A DNA stretch of 64,000 nucleotides from Auanema rhodensis (Eukaryota > Nematoda > Chromadorea > Rhabditida > Rhabditidae): positions 10,664,001-10,728,000 of the forward strand of contig OZ059897.1 of the NCBI GenBank assembly GCA_964057225.1, given 5' to 3'. Positions 31,701-41,136 of this stretch are shown here, in pieces. The position numbers and the translations under genes were made by a program. Within the stretch, counting starts at the first letter, position 1. Each line of letters opens with the position of its first letter. The notes beneath the pieces are model-generated. The model was not told the DNA's origin. It saw only the letters and a list, made by a program, of their open reading frames with translations, and made no database searches.

Positions 31701-33398
31701 AGTTGCACAAAACCCTTCATTTCCTTTACAATTATCAGTATTTATAAATAAGTCTGATACAATGTGATCTTCTTTCAATCTAGTTATTATCCCTCGCTTC
31801 AATACAAATTGTTCAATTTCTACACATTCTTCGGTGGACCAAGAGCGAGTTGGATTATGCTCGTTTAATGGTGTTTCAAAAACTGAATGCTGTTGGGCAT
31901 TCATGATTTTATCATTCCACATACGATTTCTATGTGCTCGAACACAATCTTTCTTATCTACTGTTTCAATATGAGAGAATGTGGTGTTACGATCTCTCAA
32001 AAACATGAAATCTCTCACACAGCTTTTATACTTTTTCACATAGCATTTCCATGCTTCCCATGACTCTATCTCAGCCTTTGGTAGATATATTTCTACCTCA
32101 ACACTGTGAGCCTTTTCAATTTCTGCCTTATGGCAGCCTGTGACCACAGGAGGTGTTACTAATATACCCCCTTCAGATTGAGCGCAAATCTGATATTTTG
32201 CCGACCCAAAGGGAAGGCATGAGAGTGCCAATAAAGTCAGGCACAACGTGACCGGTGGCATGAATGGGGTCGCTACGCTGTATACCCTTGAGTTACCATT
32301 CCCATTGGCTGATGGTCTTTGTCTTCTTGGGGAACTAGGCCTAGGGTTCCAAGACGAGCTATTGGCATTTCTGCCATTCGCAAATGGGCGGTTTCCCGGG
32401 TTAGGACGCCTATTCATATTCCCGTTCTGCGAGTTATTATTATTATAACGTACGGCAGAAGGTCGCTCTCTCTCTCGCTCATAATCATTAGAGCCATTAT
32501 TGTGCTGAGTCCAGTTATTATTTTTTTTATTATTTTTATAATTTTTATTATTATTATTATTCCTACTTCTTTCTCTTTCTTCACTAAAGCTTAATTTATG
32601 CTGTAGAGCATTTATGAGCTCCTTCAAGGTGCTAGTGTCTTCATTTCTTTTCATGAAGCTATTTCGAACGCCTTCTTCAAACCTAGCTAATTTCTTAGCT
32701 TGTTCATAAGTGGCGGGGTTTTTAGTTAAAACCGCAATACCCAGCTCCTCTTTTAAACCATTTAAAAATGCCGTTTTCAACATTGGTTCCCGCTCGGGAT
32801 CCATTGGTGACATTATGGTGCTTGCCATTCTCTCTAATTCCATACTAAAATCAAGAACAGATTTATCTCCTTGTTGTACTCGATGAATAAGCGCTATGGT
32901 GAAATTTTTATCTGTTTTAGGCGCTAAAAGCTCAGTGAGCTGATCCATCAAAACAATCCATGGGCCATTAGTTCTTATGCCACTAGGAATACTATTATAC
33001 AAGGAGAGAGCTGTTTCATTTGATTCCAAAAGAAGAGGCAAAATTAATAGTCTCTCAGGTAAGCTTAGATTCATAACATTAAAAAATCTATTTAAAGATT
33101 CAACAAAAGAACGAAAGCTACGAGAGCCGTCATACCTGGGACAGAGATGGCAATTTAAAATAGTTGCCATATTTCTAGAGGGTGGAGCAACATTAGAATT
33201 AGGAGATGGAGAGGTAGGAGTCATTTTTCTTTCAAAAGCTTTAGTTATAGCAGCGGCCCACCGACTTGGTGATCTATTTCGTACTGTAGTAGGTGCCCGA
33301 GGTGTTTCCTCAGTGATGGCCTTTCTGCTTTTACTTCTCATTCTAATTGTTAGAGAAGAAGAGTGAGAAGAAGAAGAGGAATCACCTTCTTCTCTCAA
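25737..33398 (-). CDS. Gag-Env-like-Pro-RT-RNaseH-IN polyprotein, full length
   Basis: 2553 codons, collinear with the element 1 product through residue 2464 with only about ten substitutions, so all motif positions given there apply. It adds the proper integrase C-terminus, including a GPY/F-type module (SFEGPYLVF near 2485-2493) typical of Metaviridae integrases. The order gag, envelope-like, protease, RT, RNase H, integrase in one frame is unusual: env normally follows pol. The envelope-like part would have to reach the ER from an internal signal sequence near residue 378, so the polyprotein may be cut or its message spliced. The ectodomain family was not recognised. Encoded start uncertain (TTG here). 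Confidence 0.94.
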   Translation of the reverse strand: MREEGDSSSSSHSSSLTIRMRSKSRKAITEETPRAPTTVRNRSPSRWAAAITKAFERKMTPTSPSPNSNVAPPSRNMATILNCHLCPRYDGSRSFRSFVESLNRFFNVMNLSLPERLLILPLLLESNETALSLYNSIPSGIRTNGPWIVLMDQLTELLAPKTDKNFTIALIHRVQQGDKSVLDFSMELERMASTIMSPMDPEREPMLKTAFLNGLKEELGIAVLTKNPATYEQAKKLARFEEGVRNSFMKRNEDTSTLKELINALQHKLSFSEERERSRNNNNNKNYKNNKKNNNWTQHNNGSNDYERERERPSAVRYNNNNSQNGNMNRRPNPGNRPFANGRNANSSSWNPRPSSPRRQRPSANGNGNSRVYSVATPFMPPVTLCLTLLALSCLPFGSAKYQICAQSEGGILVTPPVVTGCHKAEIEKAHSVEVEIYLPKAEIESWEAWKCYVKKYKSCVRDFMFLRDRNTTFSHIETVDKKDCVRAHRNRMWNDKIMNAQQHSVFETPLNEHNPTRSWSTEECVEIEQFVLKRGIITRLKEDHIVSDLFINTDNCKGNEGFCATGESAVIWQPPIPSVVCHYQKLGPFSAMLGDHILLVHSIESAFVLQNHSTSAHVQSCFEFAVFESSFEAIIRFTAYPRVYNLLDLSNTLLNADRRRNKRNALPQKHRSFSDDYLFVNAKSQPYAFPFLRPTFIFGSASITKFYAKYMRYAATSSYESLLQFAIDNPLFIDTIVSLGLTKDHITNWAKSNNFKDPNLLILQCMGIEEIKLATRQVINSMKLDDLITQVARRIEVPRLKRSLMKSTTSIEDFFRGMAHAVVYQATILDGTQTVPSIEQLARALYPSILARSGNMNQSEIIATAQGMLFMIQQQSGKEQISRDMQVSRQQKADATVRNNQEQVLAIISKLPDYHNLYTKNSTAYYGFPPQSIEYPQENPKFNKTEVLEFISWVKTQITTDKNMVQHTTVTPITATKTTIRSLTTPTPNAYERGRELYVAEVYDNVLHKSEHKTKTIIDNKLNYGFEKARLSIIDEFHQQFHTICKSQMETVKSWQAILRIHPTIGVRAMLQRDDIVARFVGRNVLKITTCQEIEPHFIYRNHSYNDKCYAETPVLTHNKQLFFAPIDSYDLSTEGHEINCEHKETEIWYENGTWRDYKGDTHKVDSIHSEKHDHYAELSKLRFTGRNLFENSTEKSLALSIGLTYGYSLSTSPHHDLLRVISRSRDWPQISSFILKGSKLIRDARKIVFSNWDLFIDFCIGSIERTLITIGCITLILCLMIALYFTIKCYLSPTSMLKINHIMLSPTAPPLEGDEIHETVSDELMRSYFPTIITYIPLAIPFVCHTTTKKNGHLLPFVHIDIEGRGLLALWDSGATVSYIPFSTLAYIGRQYFTKYSKSASTANGSEFRFVGKCKLDVGIAGYQVEHEFLISEDNDCPGQMLLGTDFMRTLEEREIFTTLKLCKGKLIVGNMETPLVKSGCFAYKTTTKTVNIISLSTVTVPPHSTSHISLQTGPELDFDQYALLKSSIGPISIPDAAIGPFPITMVVSNNSSKPIKINKNDHIGSGLIASKEIMNDYVPPEADWEDKLPTFPQHLLDDLNFNSCTLSHKMKKNLITIIKENQTAFFNHDHNIGLFCGPVEHAIPIRSDMDFPKSRSYRVPLGKQEEVERQVKEMLSQGIIENSTATFTSPVVLVKKKDNSFRFVTDFRALNSVTKKQTYSIPHIPDIIDLAAGAQFFSNFDLISGFFQIPLKRSDRHLTAFTTPSGTYQYCRMPMGLCGAPHTFQSAVRYLQSLVRCKLFVYLDDLLIISNSADEHLRDIQEVLKKVTELGLKIKLSKCCFAATEVKFLGFIIGRNGVKPDPAKIQAVSEFPNPSTVTAVRSFLGMTNYFRRFIQNYAGIAEPLYKLTHKDTPFEWKSEHADAFKTLKTLLCTAPVLKPPKADQPFVIESDGSMIAVGAVLLQSAEKNSPLHPIAFASRKLTPAERKYPPIEVEALGLVFALQQFRTYVLGVPTTVITDHRPLTSLMSRKDLIGRLAKYQLMIQDFNIKIEYRPGKLNSVCDALSRYIGNEANDSRPTKPKDKVKPVDAFIAHITTISSIDQLNCEEIRKVQAGVPWIREALSQINNDNCPANISDRYEEREGILHAKQAKNYLKPSIILPRNDKITDVVIKFFHEDSKIGAHLGINKTTDAIRRRFFWTNMVLQITEFINRCTKCASRKSNPQQSYIQPMGRFVIPEKPFDRIHVDILGPLPRTNDGHRYILSIQDAFSKWGTTCPLITQTATEITEAFVIRFVFIYGPPMSMITDNGSSFLSSEFQAMCKQFGIKHTTTLPYHKNANGQVERLHRTLEEALSSFVNEQQTNWDIHLPKVMFAINTLPNSSTSISPYVVLFGRDARLPIDHQLPGNNLQTEEPANPTEDFVNRSLIQNESTSNIVKDRIETCTKKNEQRYNTRNRTQNKEIQVDDLVMIKVNSTRNKLTPSFEGPYLVFKDLSSWFKQIKEKAEEYTRTSSNLTNGPHLFRLSQFLEGSFFFNKIKLLKFLFFFILCHF

Positions 33399-34535
33399 AA
33401 ATTCAAAAGGAGAGAGGTAGGTGGATGGAGTATTTAAGTTTTTAGAATTAAATTCAAAAACTTGGCGTACCTCTGGTGATCCTTGTTCCTGATCTTTGTT
33501 TTCGTCGCTGATGTCCGAGTCCGACAGGGTGGCTGGTGAATACAGTTAGATGAATATAAAAGCGCGTACTGGAAGCAACTAGACTCCAGTAAAAACGTTT
33601 GTGACAATGGCGTCCGATGAAGGAGGATCGTTGAAGCTTCAAGCTCCGTCTCCAGCCATGTGTCACGACACCAGATGTTAGCGCTTATGGTAAACAACCA
33701 TTGACCGTCTGTCGTGATATTTGAATATTATAATCACTAATGTCAGCTTAGAGACAAATAGGAATCACAGATGGTGCCTTAAGCCTGTTTGAAAACTTTT
33801 GAATTTTAACAGCTGTTATTGACTACACATGCCGAACAGCTGGTACGCGTGAGCCAACTATTCGAATGTGAGTAAGCTTAAAGTAAACAAAAATGTCTCA
33901 TCTCGTATATTAAGTTCAATTTTATAAAGTTTATTAAGATTTGTAGAAAGAATTTCAAAATAAATCTTAATTAAGATAATTTTTAATTTAATTTCAAAAG
34001 ATTGAGAAGGTAATTTATGATTGATATAGGAATCTAAATTTAGTTATCTGTCAATATTATAGGAAAAAGGAAACGTTGGCAGACGTAGAGTGGACTTGGG
34101 TGGGTAGGAATTTAAATATTCTTATTATCTCTGAACTAATAAGAAAAGAGTTAACAGGAGTAGAACCCTGATGAACCCTTGGATGTGAATCAAAAGCAAA
34201 AAATCGTAAATAAAATTATCCCAACAGCCTCCAGCTTCCAAACAACTCAGCTAAAAAGTGAGCTCTGTTGCCACACTGGACATTCACATCATAAAGTAAT
34301 GAATCAAAATAGCACGCGTGCATAACAAAAAGGTAACGCTCGTCAAAACTATTGTCTGATAGTTTCCCCAAACGTCTCAGACACCTCCCAGTTTTCGTTG
34401 AGCGGAGGAGAAGTGGTAGCCAAAATAATTTTTGGGGAAATCATGGTGCACGGCTCGGTTACTCCTCACTGTTGGGTAATTAAGTCCAAAAGTCTCGTAA
34501 ACTTGCTGTCAATAAATTAACAGTAAAGTAAGCAA
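33399..34535 (-). other. Untranslated leader of element 2
   Basis: Collinear with the element 1 leader with scattered substitutions and small indels. The short ATG-started frame near the PBS side is retained with one residue change. No other gene seen. Confidence 0.6.
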
Positions 34536-34548
34536 GGCGGAACCTCCA
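34536..34548 (-). other. Primer binding site of element 2
   Basis: Reads TGGAGGTTCCGCC on the minus strand, one base different from element 1 and from a perfect tRNA-Gln match. Confidence 0.7.
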
Positions 34549-34929
34549 CGTTACATATTGTTTCTTTCCGTCTTTTCATGGTCGGAAGATATATGTACTT
34601 CTACCTTGTTCCTTAGGTAGGCAGACCCGAACGCCCCGATTTCCTTATTAAGACAAATACTCAAAGAGAAAAGGATTCATTATCAGATAACAAGAAAATA
34701 CAATAAAAGAATTACATTAAGAAAGAATATAAAGAGATATAATAAAGTATTAAATAGAGTATATATATAGATGATATAGAGATGAGACTCACATGACTAT
34801 AAGACAACCAATCTGGGTTAGGCCAGAAGCAAGAGTGCCATGTGTGTCCCATGTTGTGGGCGGGGCTTGTTCAGGCTCCCGCTATTTGAATAGCGCGCAC
34901 ATGTTTACCATGTGCTTGCAGATGTGACA
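34549..34929 (-). repeat. 5' LTR of element 2
   Basis: 381 bp, with the same hairpin repeats and TATA-like tract as the element 1 LTR. Confidence 0.96.
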
Positions 34930-34933
34930 CTCC
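34930..34933 (+). other. Target-site duplication of element 2, right copy
   Basis: CTCC directly after the LTR end, followed by the rest of the tRNA. Confidence 0.85.
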
Positions 34934-34977
34934 ACGTTGTGGCCGTGGCGACACAGGTTCGATTCCTGTCTTGGGCA
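34930..34977 (+). pseudogene. tRNA-His 3' part, split by element 2
   Basis: Repeats the CTCC target site and then gives positions 29-72 of the broken copy, with an intact B box and T-run. The residual B box could still bind TFIIIC next to the LTR; that is inference. Confidence 0.93.
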
Positions 34978-35237
34978 TTTTTTGTTTTGAAATTAAAATG
35001 CTATAAAATTATTGCTTGCTTGTCTTGTTAGATTTCTTTAATTTGAATACTTATTCAAGTTATAACAATTTTCGATTTAATCACGTTCAATCAACTGTAT
35101 TGTTTTCAAAAATAAAGACATCTTTCAATTTCTGGTCATTGAATTAGAATTTTCATGTTGTCACACAGAAATTGAAGAATCTTAGTTCATTTCAGTAACA
35201 ATGAATACACTAACTTTGTTAAGTTGTTGTAATATCG

Positions 35238-35309
35238 GCCCAAGTAGTATAGTGGTTAGTACTCCACGTTGTGGCCGTGGCGACACAGGTTCGATTCCTG
35301 TCTTGGGCA
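35238..35309 (+). tRNA. tRNA-His(GTG), consensus copy
   Basis: Consensus body, all stems paired. Confidence 0.97.
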
Positions 35310-35569
35310 TTTTTTGTTTTGAAATTAAAATGCTATAAAATTATTGCTTGCTTGTCTTGTTAGATTTCTTTAATTTGAATACTTATTCAAGTTATAACAA
35401 TTTTCGATTTAATCACGTTCAATCAACTGTATTGTTTTCAAAAATAAAGACATCTTTCAATTTCTGGTCATTGAATTAGAATTTTCATGTTGTCACACAG
35501 AAATTGAAGAATCTTAGTTCATTTCAGTAACAATGAACACACTAACTTTGTTAAGTTGTTGTAATATCG

Positions 35570-35641
35570 GCCCAAGTAGTATAGTGGTTAGTACTCCACG
35601 TTGTGGCCGTGGCGACACAGGTTCGATTCCTGTCTTGGGCA
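35570..35641 (+). tRNA. tRNA-His(GTG), consensus copy
   Basis: Consensus body, all stems paired. Confidence 0.97.
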
Positions 35642-35901
35642 TTTTTTGTTTTGAAATTTAAATGCTATAAAATTATTGCTTGCTTGTCATGTTAAATTTG
35701 TTTAATTCAAATACTTATTTAAGTTCTAACAATTTTCGATTTAATCACGTTCAATCAACTGTATTGTTTTCAAAAATAAAGACATCTTTCAATTTCTGGT
35801 CATTGAATTAGAGTTTTCATGTTGTCACACAGAAATTGAAGAATCTTAGTTCATTTCAGTAACAATGAACACACTAACTTTGTTAAGTTGTTGTAATATC
35901 G

Positions 35902-35973
35902 ACCCAAGTAGTATAGTGGTTAGTACTCCACGTTGTGGCCGTGGCGACACAGGTTCGATTCCTGTCTTGGGCA
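35902..35973 (+). tRNA. tRNA-His(GTG), variant G1A
   Basis: A at position 1 cannot pair with C72, while the G at -1 is kept. First of five such copies. Confidence 0.88.
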
Positions 35974-36233
35974 TTTTTTGTTTTGAAATTTAAATGCTAT
36001 AAACATATTGCTTGCTTGTCATCTTAGATTTCTTCAATTTGAATCCTTATTCAAGTTATAACAATTTTTGATTTAATCACGTTCAATAAACTGTATTGTT
36101 TTCAAAAATAAAGACATCTTTCAATTTCTGGTCATTGAATTAGAATTTTCATGTTGTCACACAGAAATTGAAGAATCTTAGTTCATTTCAGTAACAATGA
36201 ACACACTAACTTTGTTAAGTTGTTGTAATATCG

Positions 36234-36305
36234 GCCCAAGTAGTATAGTGGTTAGTACTCCACGTTGTGGCCGTGGCGACACAGGTTCGATTCCTGTCTT
36301 GGGCA
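36234..36305 (+). tRNA. tRNA-His(GTG), consensus copy
   Basis: Consensus body, all stems paired. Confidence 0.97.
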
Positions 36306-36565
36306 TTTTTTGTTTTGAAATTTAAATGCTATAAACATATTGCTTGCTTGTCATCTTAGATTTCTTCAATTTGAATCCTTATTCAAGTTATAACAATTTT
36401 TGATTTAATCACGTTCAATAAACTGTATTGTTTTCAAAAATAAAGACATCTTTCAATTTCTGGTCATTGAATTAGAATTTTCATGTTGTCACACAGAAAT
36501 TGAAGAATCTTAGTTCATTTCAGTAACAATGAACACACTAACTTTGTTAAGTTGTTGTAATATCG

Positions 36566-36637
36566 GCCCAAGTAGTATAGTGGTTAGTACTGCACGTTGT
36601 GGCCGTGGCGACACAGGTTCGATTCCTGTCTTGGGCA
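36566..36637 (+). tRNA. tRNA-His(GTG), variant C27G
   Basis: C27G gives a G-G mismatch with position 43. Confidence 0.9.
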
Positions 36638-36897
36638 TTTTTTGTTTTGAAATTAAAATGCTATAAAATTATTGCTTGCTTGTCTTGTTAGATTGGTTTA
36701 ATTCAAATACTTATCTAAGTTCTAACAATTTTCGATTTAATCACGTTCAATTAACTGTATTGTTTTCAAAAATAAAGACATCTTTCAATTTCTGGTCATT
36801 GAATTAGAATTTTCATGTTGTCACACAGAAATTGAAGAATCTTAGTTCATTTCAGTAACAATGAACACACTAACTTTGTTAAGTTGTTGTAATATCG

Positions 36898-36969
36898 GCC
36901 CAAGTAGTATAGTGGTTAGTACTCCACGTTGTGGCCGTGGCGACACAGGTTCGATTCCTGTCTTGGGCA
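36898..36969 (+). tRNA. tRNA-His(GTG), consensus copy
   Basis: Consensus body, all stems paired. Confidence 0.97.
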
Positions 36970-37229
36970 TTTTTTGTTTTGAAATTAAAATGCTATAAAA
37001 TTATTGCTTGCTTGTCTTGTTAGATTTCTTTAATTTGAATACTTATTCAAGTTATAACAATTTTCGATTTAATCACGTTCAATCAACTGTATTGTTTTCA
37101 AAAATAAAGACATCTTTCAATTTCTGGTCATTGAATTAGAATTTTCATGTTGTCACACAGAAATTGAAGAATCTTAGTTCATTTCAGTAACAATGAACAC
37201 ACTAACTTTGTTAAGTTGTTGTAATATCG

Positions 37230-37301
37230 GCTCAAGTAGTATAGTGGTTAGTACTCCACGTTGTGGCCGTGGCGACACAGGTTCGATTCCTGTCTTGGGC
37301 A
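37230..37301 (+). tRNA. tRNA-His(GTG), variant C3T
   Basis: C3T gives a U-G pair with G70; otherwise consensus. Confidence 0.93.
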
Positions 37302-37561
37302 TTTTTTGTTTTGAAATTAAAATGCTATAAAATTATTGCTTGCTTGTCTTGTTAGATTTCTTTAATTTGAATACTTATTCAAGTTATAACAATTTTCGAT
37401 TTAATCACGTTCAATCAACTGTATTGTTTTCAAAAATAAAGACATCTTTCAATTTCTGGTCATTGAATTAGAATTTTCATGTTGTCACACAGAAATTGAA
37501 GAATCTTAGTTCATTTCAGTAACAATGAACACACTAACTTTGTTAAGTTGTTGTAATATCG

Positions 37562-37633
37562 GCCCAAGTAGTATAGTGGTTAGTACTCCACGTTGTGGCC
37601 GTGGCGACACAGGTTCGATTCCTGTCTTGGGCA
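37562..37633 (+). tRNA. tRNA-His(GTG), consensus copy
   Basis: Last full copy before the Mutator-like insertion. Confidence 0.97.
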
Positions 37634-37889
37634 TTTTTTGTTTTGAAATTTAAATGCTATAAAATTATTGCTTGCTTGTCATGTTAGATTTGTTAAATTC
37701 AAATACTTATTTAAGTTCCAACGATTTTCGATTAAATCACGTTCATTTAACTGTATTGTTTTCAAAAATAAAGACAAAATTCAATTTCTGTTCGTTGAAT
37801 TAGAATTTTCATGTTGTCACACAGAAATTGAAGAATCTTAGTTCAATTCAGTAACAACGAACACACTAACTTTGTTAAGTTGTTGTAAT

Positions 37890-37898
37890 ATCGGCCCA
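37890..37898 (+). other. Target-site duplication of the MULE, left copy
   Basis: ATCGGCCCA, the last four flank bases and first five bases of a tRNA-His gene. Confidence 0.92.
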
Positions 37899-38032
37899 GG
37901 CATTTCTACGTTGACACCAATTTACATGTACACCAAGTGTACACCATACAATGACACCGCTGATTCTACATAGACACTACACTATATACAATGACACTAT
38001 TTCCCAAAATTTGAATTCTTTCCTGTTCCCAC
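37899..38032 (+). repeat. Left terminal inverted repeat of the MULE
   Basis: Begins GGCATTTCTACG and contains several spaced GACAC words (TTGACACC, AATGACACC, TAGACAC, AATGACAC) that could be transposase-binding sites. Confidence 0.93.
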
Positions 38033-38206
38033 CAAAATATCTGTATGTATTTAGTATTTTTCCAACAAAAAGTCAATTTATTTCTCAAAAACACTTAAAT
38101 GAAGTAATGGGTAGCAGTTCAACGTTTAATTTTCTTCTAATGATGATACAGTTGTGCTGAATAAGTAGATATAATTGATAAAGTGAGTTTTATCTCAGGA
38201 AGAAAC

Positions 38207-41088
38207 TTACTTTGCAAGACTGACGTAGTTTCTGGACCTGTTATTCTTGCTGTATTGGGATCCTTTCCGTTTGCAAAATTTGGTACCTTGTTCAGGACGC
38301 ATTTGTTCACGTAAAATGGCTGCGCAGTTTATTTCTTCTTTCGTTTTCTCCATTTCAGTAATTATGTTAGCTCGAGTTTCATTTCCCAATTGTAATATGG
38401 CGGCAAGTCTGTAAATTGTTTCTGATACAAACAATGTGAGTCTTACCTATGGATGCAGAAACGATAAGAAACCTTTTTTTTGCACATTACGCTATAGCAT
38501 ACAAGAGAATTTTCCTTGTGTACCACAAGAACACAACTATAATCTTTTGTTTAAAAAAAGAATTACTCAAAACAAACTCATGAGAAGATTTTTTGTTCAA
38601 AATGAAAAAAAATGATACGTTTCTGTCACTCATATGAACACTTGTATCCTGTACCAGCGAATTTAAAGTCTCAATTGGAAGTTTCAAAGGCAGACTCCAA
38701 TCGGGCACATTATCGAACACGTTCAATGGAATACAGTTTTGTAATCCAAATGTAGTTAATGCTAATCGCTTCTGGGAAGCACTTTTGAGTTTCCATTCGC
38801 TGGGAGTAAATGCAAAATCGTTTATTAGCTTGTTAGAGATACCGCCAACAGATCTGACCCTCTCTTCTATTTCTTCTGAAATTCCTGTATTTTATTATTC
38901 AGTATATTTTATATACCTTTATGCAGATTGAGGAAATCATTCAAAAGCTTTTGCGCAGGTTTTTTGCAAGATATCAGTTGTTTAAGATGACAATTACGAG
39001 CTTCAATTATATTTGAAGAAAGAAATTGGGCAGGCCATCCAGCTAAAAGTTTTCTTCCCATAGAGTTACACTCGTATAAACTGGTAAAATTCAACGTGAG
39101 CCTAAAATTCAAAATTAATTTATAAACCGAACTAAAAAAACCATCTTTTGAGAGATCCTTCAGTTTCATTGATAAAATTGATCATCTTTTCTTCATATTC
39201 ATTTTTTGTTAATGAGCACAATATTCCTTTTTTGAGTATAGTGCCTTTATCAGTCTGAAGTAGAAAGTTTAGTTGAATTTTCTCGAATTGTTCTCACATT
39301 TCTTTTTACACCATACATGAGCTCCTTGACCAGGTGGTAATCGTGGAGGTTGTCTTTATTGATAGCATCTTTCATGTTATTGAGTCGATGCACGTCACAA
39401 CGAATAAGTATAGAGTTTTTCAAGAAAGAACCCTAAATAGCTGGCTAAATATAGACTAAATATTTTTCAAAGATTACCGAATTATAAACATGAAAACTAT
39501 GCTCTCCATCATGTACTTGAATTCCTATTGTTTTTCCTGGACAATACTTTTCGAACATCTTATTTAAAAACAAGCTAAGTTCTTCATGATCTTCAGTATC
39601 TTTTTTTGAATGAATCATAACACCCAAAATAATACTTGAATTTTTTTTTGAACATTTGCTTCTGAAAAGTAAAACAGAAAATGATGAAATTGTTGAGAAA
39701 ATTACTTGTAAGAATCCGAAATTCCTAAAACCAACGTTACGTATTCGGCTGAACCAAGAGAAAACGTGGTATCTAACATCAAACACGAGCCAATAGTCGG
39801 TAAGCTTCCACTGTCCGTAACTGAAGCCAAGAAGGAATCTACAAAAAATTTAAAATTAAATTATGAAGGTTAATTTACTGAAGTAGCGCTCTTTTTCATT
39901 ATGATTCATGGATTCCAACAATGAAACATTTCTTCTGTGTTCACTTATATCCTCCAATGTTGGCAAACTGGCTCCAAAAGAGGTGAAAGCTGCCGGATAT
40001 CCAATAATAATTCTGATCCGTAAACTTCCATCTTCTATTAAATATTTTTTCAAATCTTCTTATTAAGCTGTACCGTTATGTTCAATAACAGGCTTCTCTA
40101 ATATTTCTTCTTCATGAGGCTTTGATAAAAACCTATCCATAACGGTATAAAAATCCACTGGAGCTTTTCTGCCAATATTTGACTTTACGTGATCAGGAAC
40201 TGATCTACTTAAACTAGATAACTGAAATAACAAACACAATTAGCAAAAAAATTTCAAATTTGTTCTACTGTATTTGACGTAACAATAACTCCCTGATCTC
40301 TAAGAAAACGTTTAGCATCACTTGTGGTACGATAAACTAAAGCATTTTTTATGACACTACGATTGGAAGGAAGAATTCGTTTAATACTGGGTATTTCGAA
40401 GTCCACTTCTTTCTCAAAAAGTGGTATTCTCGAATTTCATTAACAGGATAAAACCAACCTCAGATTTATATAGGTAGATTACGTGACTAAGCAGATTTTT
40501 TTCTTCATCGATAACAAAAAATATCTACAGAAATAGCAATGTGCTTCTTAAATTAAACGCAAAAAAACTTCTCGCTTCAGGCCAATTCTATTTGCATGCG
40601 TATTTCTGATCACTCGTAGACTACAAACACCATATGCACTGAACTCTATAACATTATCTTCTTCTCTGATGTGAACTGGATGATTAGACACTTTGGTAGT
40701 GTTGCGATTGCCATACAAATCTGAAAGATGAAAATTATATACTACAACGCGACTTACTCTACCTTTTCCTGTCCAAGGACTCAAGACATCATAAGTAAGA
40801 TCTGCTAAAGACACAACAACTGATTTATCAAGGAAAAACAACGTGATTCCTTCTAGAAGCTTTTCAAAGTTAGGTTTTTCATTTAGAACTTCGCAATCGG
40901 TTCTAAAAAAAATTACAGTGGGTATACTTTTAACGTATAAAATCAAAATATTAAATATTTACCTAGAAGCGTTCAGATATCGGAGAGCTTCAGCTGGACT
41001 CGTATTCTTCATTATGAGAAATGACATAATGAACTTTACTAACTCTTTACCTTTCTTCCATTTTTTTTGAAAATTTCACAACAGCCAT
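38207..41088 (-). pseudogene. MULE transposase gene, about 14 exons, two in-frame stops
   Basis: Read on the minus strand from an ATG at 41088 to a TAA at 38207. Joining GT..AG introns of about 30-52 nt gives one continuous frame. Motifs in order: first Asp in LDTTF (39771-39773), second Asp in HDGEHS (39508-39510), C-x2-H in RCDVHRL (39388-39399), a NIIEARN segment like the family's TN..E..N motif, then a SWIM-like C-x4-C-x8-C-x-H followed by RLAAI near 38420-38500. Two consecutive TAA codons at 40060-40065 break the frame about 290 bp before the first Asp, with no plausible intron around them, so the copy looks inactive or needs readthrough. Exon joins are by eye; the third acidic residue is not assigned. 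Confidence 0.75.
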
Positions 41089-41136
41089 TTAAATTTTAAC
41101 ATATTCAAGATAATGAAAGAGAATTCACATAAAACC

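Larger units (their letters stand above)
24842..34929 (-). mobile_element. LTR retroelement 2 (Ty3/gypsy-type, env-like), complete
   Basis: A 10,088-bp element on the minus strand with two 381-bp LTRs differing at three sites, a PBS, a PPT and one uninterrupted 2553-codon frame. The TSD CTCC lies in the anticodon stem of a tRNA-His gene. It is the intact relative of element 1 and points towards it. All features needed for an autonomous element appear present, so it may be recently active. Confidence 0.96.
34934..37889 (+). repeat. tRNA-His tandem array, middle block
   Basis: The array resumes after element 2 with the 3' part of the broken tRNA, eight further full units, and the 5' flank of a ninth that is interrupted by the Mutator-like element. 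The spacers here are mostly of the GACATCTTTC type. Confidence 0.97.

Noticed and set aside
15245..34929. One composite element made of both LTR copies
   Set aside because: Each copy has its own distinct 4-bp target duplication (ACAT and CTCC), so they are two separate insertions.
37951..38160. 69-codon frame in the left MULE TIR
   Set aside because: Lies mostly in the inverted repeat, with no match to the transposase frame on the minus strand.
40843..41070. 75-codon plus-strand frame in the MULE
   Set aside because: Antisense to the first exons of the transposase gene; no motif.
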